Shown piece after piece: positions 7,152-7,946 of a stretch of DNA of 7,946 nt (position 1 is its first letter; each line of letters starts with the position of its first letter). The stretch lies in contig CAMAWS010000129.1 of NCBI GenBank assembly GCA_945861845.1, forward strand, positions 1 through 7,946, in the 5' to 3' direction. The translations under genes and the position numbers were made by a program. Source of the DNA: Candidatus Sulfopaludibacter sp. SbA3 (GTDB lineage Bacteria > Acidobacteriota > Terriglobia > 20CM-2-55-15). Under the pieces are notes generated by a model. It was not told where the DNA came from. It saw nothing but the letters and a program-made list of their open reading frames with translations, and did not search any database.

Positions 7152-7368
7152 AGGGATTTCTCCTGACGCTCAAGCAGAACCGCCGCAACACGATTGTCGG
7201 ACCGGCCTGAAAGAGCCTTTGCGAAAATCCATTTCGGCCTTGGGCGATAGTGAGATCGGGATCGGAAATCAAAAGACTGATCTCAGCCACACTGATGTGG
7301 CGCTCCTCCATGCGGGACACAGCGTGTGGAGATAGCGCCCACTTTGTGATCTTTGGTACGCCCTTCAA
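7106..7368 (-). pseudogene. DUF4258 family protein (toxin-like), single frameshift
   Basis: This starts at TTG 7368, with GAGG a few nt upstream and a stop codon closely upstream in frame. The first 44 residues (WALSPHAVSRMEERHISVAE, ISDPDLTIAQG) match the N-terminal half of DUF4258, a small family often found in toxin-antitoxin-like gene pairs. In the original frame the protein then degenerates and stops at 7138. Moving frame by one base at about 7235-7238 (as if one C were lost from a GGCCCG run) restores the C-terminal half: PKWIFAKALSGRSDNRVAAV, then LLERQEKSLWVVVTVMV, ending at TAA 7106-7108 for a total of about 87 residues. The lesion therefore appears to be one deleted base. A sequencing or assembly error would look the same. 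The DUF2283 partner follows directly. Confidence 0.75.
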
Positions 7369-7446
7369 ATGACCTCAACGGTAATATATCCGACTAAAGA
7401 TGGATCCTGAAATTGAAAGGCTCCGCTACGAACTCATCAGCATGAA

Positions 7447-7551
7447 TTCCGCGCGCCGGCCTGTGGCCGCCGCGCTGGTTTACATAATGCCCGTACTATG
7501 ACATTGTCCGGTCCCGCCATAGTTGTGGCCCCCCGCTTATACCGCTTATCC
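7447..7551 (+). repeat. Direct repeat copy B (about 105 bp)
   Basis: This is the second copy of the repeat at 6741-6842, in the same orientation, with 604 bp between the two. It holds the same hairpin (7451-7475), the TGGTTTACATAA segment and the dyad ACTATG (7495-7500)/CATAGT (7518-7523). It ends with GCTTATACCGCTTATCC, a short internal tandem. The right edge cuts the twin-arginine signal gene and provides its stop codon. The left edge follows a short + strand open stretch (MDPEIERLRYELIS from 7400) that may or may not be a gene start. Nothing else is evident in 7369-7446 beyond that stretch. Confidence 0.85.
7451..7475. other. Hairpin in repeat copy B
   Basis: GCGCG, C, CGGCC, loop TGT, GGCCG, C, CGCGC. 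The same ten pairs as in copy A are present, with the bulge changed to a symmetric C/C mismatch by one extra base. Conservation of pairing despite the indel suggests the structure matters. Confidence 0.75.
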
Positions 7552-7701
7552 TTTGTGGTGAGGAGCGCCGCCTGTACTGACGCTCTGTGCTACGGCCAGG
7601 GGTGCAGCCGCGTATGTGATGGACGTGGCCGCCGCAACGCGTTGGATCGCTTCACGGCGCGAAATCAATGAACTGTTCATGGAGTCATCTTTCGGGTGCA
7701 T
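7546..7701 (-). pseudogene. Twin-arginine signal protein, truncated after the signal peptide
   Basis: 51 residues from ATG 7701, which is preceded by a purine-rich GGGGAGACGGAG. A second ATG at 7680 is possible. The sequence ISRREAIQRVAAATSITYAA then PLAVAQ shows a twin-arginine signal: Ser-Arg-Arg, a hydrophobic/alanine run, and an Ala-x-Ala-like cleavage region. Only about 10 residues follow before the TAA at 7546-7548, and that stop lies inside repeat copy B. The mature protein is thus lost. Similar twin-arginine leaders next to SMP-30/gluconolactonase genes occur in small Acidobacteriota proteins such as gluconate dehydrogenase subunit 3-like ones, but nothing diagnostic of a particular family remains. 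It is transcribed in the same direction as the SMP-30 gene 83 bp upstream. Confidence 0.65.
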
Positions 7702-7710
7702 TCTCCGTCT

Positions 7711-7753
7711 CCCCACGGTTTTGAAACCATGCCGGATTATGCCCGCCGTGGGG
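7711..7753. other. Inverted repeat in the leader between the SMP-30 and twin-arginine genes
   Basis: CCCCACGG (7711-7718) pairs perfectly with CCGTGGGG (7746-7753) across 27 bases. A smaller palindrome GGTTT-TG-AAACC (7717-7728) sits inside and partly overlaps it. On the - strand the second arm runs up against the purine-rich ribosome site of the downstream ATG 7701. There is no T tract, so a terminator is unlikely. A leader structure is possible but unproven. Confidence 0.4.
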
Positions 7754-7784
7754 GAAACACACGCGGGCTCGCAACCACCCCCGC

Positions 7785-7946
7785 CTACTTCGCGCGTCCC
7801 TGGTATCCCTCCGTGAGCGTCTGTATCTTCCATGCGGCGCCCCGTCCTACCAGGTAGAGCGTCTTCTTGCCGGGGCCAGCGAATGCGAGGTTCTGGGCCT
7901 GGCGGGCGGTCGGTATCGTACCGAGGTGCCGCCCCTGCGGGCTATA
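7785..7946 (-). CDS. SMP-30/gluconolactonase-like protein, C-terminal end (5' part outside window)
   Basis: The frame is open from the window edge to TAG at 7785-7787 and gives the last 53 residues: YSPQGRHLGTIPTARQAQN, LAFAGPGKKTLYLVGRGAAW, KIQTLTEGYQGRAK. The order 'G-x-x-L-G-x-I ... x-N-L-A-F-x-G ... T-L-Y-L' followed by a basic strand is the closing blade of the six-bladed propeller in SMP-30/gluconolactonase-like proteins, which hydrolyse sugar lactones or related esters at a bound divalent metal. The catalytic residues are outside the window, so neither activity nor a signal peptide can be judged. It lies upstream of, and co-oriented with, the truncated twin-arginine gene, and the two may once have formed an operon. 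Confidence 0.75.
   Translation of the reverse strand, partial: YSPQGRHLGTIPTARQAQNLAFAGPGKKTLYLVGRGAAWKIQTLTEGYQGRAK

Larger units (their letters stand above)
5560..7551 (-). mobile_element. Decayed accessory segment (toxin-antitoxin-like genes, recombinase debris, repeats)
   Basis: This stretch separates the intact + strand cluster from the - strand genes at the right edge. It contains a tyrosine recombinase remnant, a truncated zeta-like gene with its small partner, a DUF4258/DUF2283 pair and two direct repeat copies. Nearly every recognisable gene in it carries a lesion. The right limit is placed at the edge of repeat copy B, where a twin-arginine signal gene is cut. The left limit is placed after the gamma-glutamyltransferase stop, where the zeta gene loses its 3' half. 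No target-site duplication or matching terminal repeat was found at the left limit, so this is a descriptive region and not a defined element. Confidence 0.4.

Noticed and set aside
7383..7412. Possible promoter for the DUF4258 gene (- strand TTTCAG, 18 bp, TATATT)
   Set aside because: The boxes are weak, and the predicted transcript start would fall on the ribosome site, leaving almost no leader.
6741..7551. Integron gene cassette with attC sites
   Set aside because: The size, direct orientation and nearby tyrosine recombinase fit, but neither repeat shows the GTTRRRY/RYYYAAC core pair, and the recombinase remnant has phage-integrase and not IntI-type motifs.

Overview
The window looks like chromosomal DNA from a member of the Acidobacteriota (Bryobacteraceae/'Solibacter'-like or a relative). 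This rests on family content, not a marker gene: an Oar-type TonB-dependent receptor, a DUF6152 protein and its uncharacterised companion domain, a gamma-glutamyltransferase-family enzyme, and an SMP-30/gluconolactonase-like protein next to a twin-arginine signal protein. No rRNA, tRNA or CRISPR array was seen.

Left part (1-5559, all + strand): a tight, apparently co-transcribed set of envelope or exported proteins. It starts with the C-terminal half of a TonB-dependent outer-membrane receptor (5' end outside the window). Two tandem paralogous exported proteins follow, then a gamma-glutamyltransferase-family hydrolase with the catalytic Thr-Thr-His site. The gaps are 26, 20 and 17 nt, and each downstream start has a Shine-Dalgarno sequence. 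The two paralogs share a domain of about 230 residues for which I know no function; only the first carries an added DUF6152 domain.

Middle part (about 5560-7551, recognisable genes all on the - strand): a decayed accessory segment inserted between the + strand cluster and the - strand genes at the right edge. Read in transcription order (right to left), it holds a DUF4258/DUF2283 toxin-antitoxin-like pair, an N-terminally truncated tyrosine recombinase, a small intact protein and a truncated zeta-toxin-like kinase. The DUF4258 gene has one frameshift. The recombinase has a nonsense codon and two compensating frameshifts. Two direct copies of a roughly 103-bp repeat (6741-6842 and 7447-7551) bracket the DUF pair. 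Each copy folds into the same GC-rich hairpin followed by a second dyad. Both toxin-like genes are damaged while both partner genes remain open.

Right edge (7546-7946, - strand): the last 53 codons of an SMP-30/gluconolactonase-like protein, an 83-bp gap with an inverted repeat, and the start of a twin-arginine signal protein. That gene is cut off where repeat copy B begins, and the repeat supplies its stop codon.

The two most notable things are the hairpin-bearing repeat pair enclosing a toxin-antitoxin-like unit beside recombinase debris, and the uncharacterised tandem exported paralogs between a TonB receptor and an atypical gamma-glutamyltransferase.
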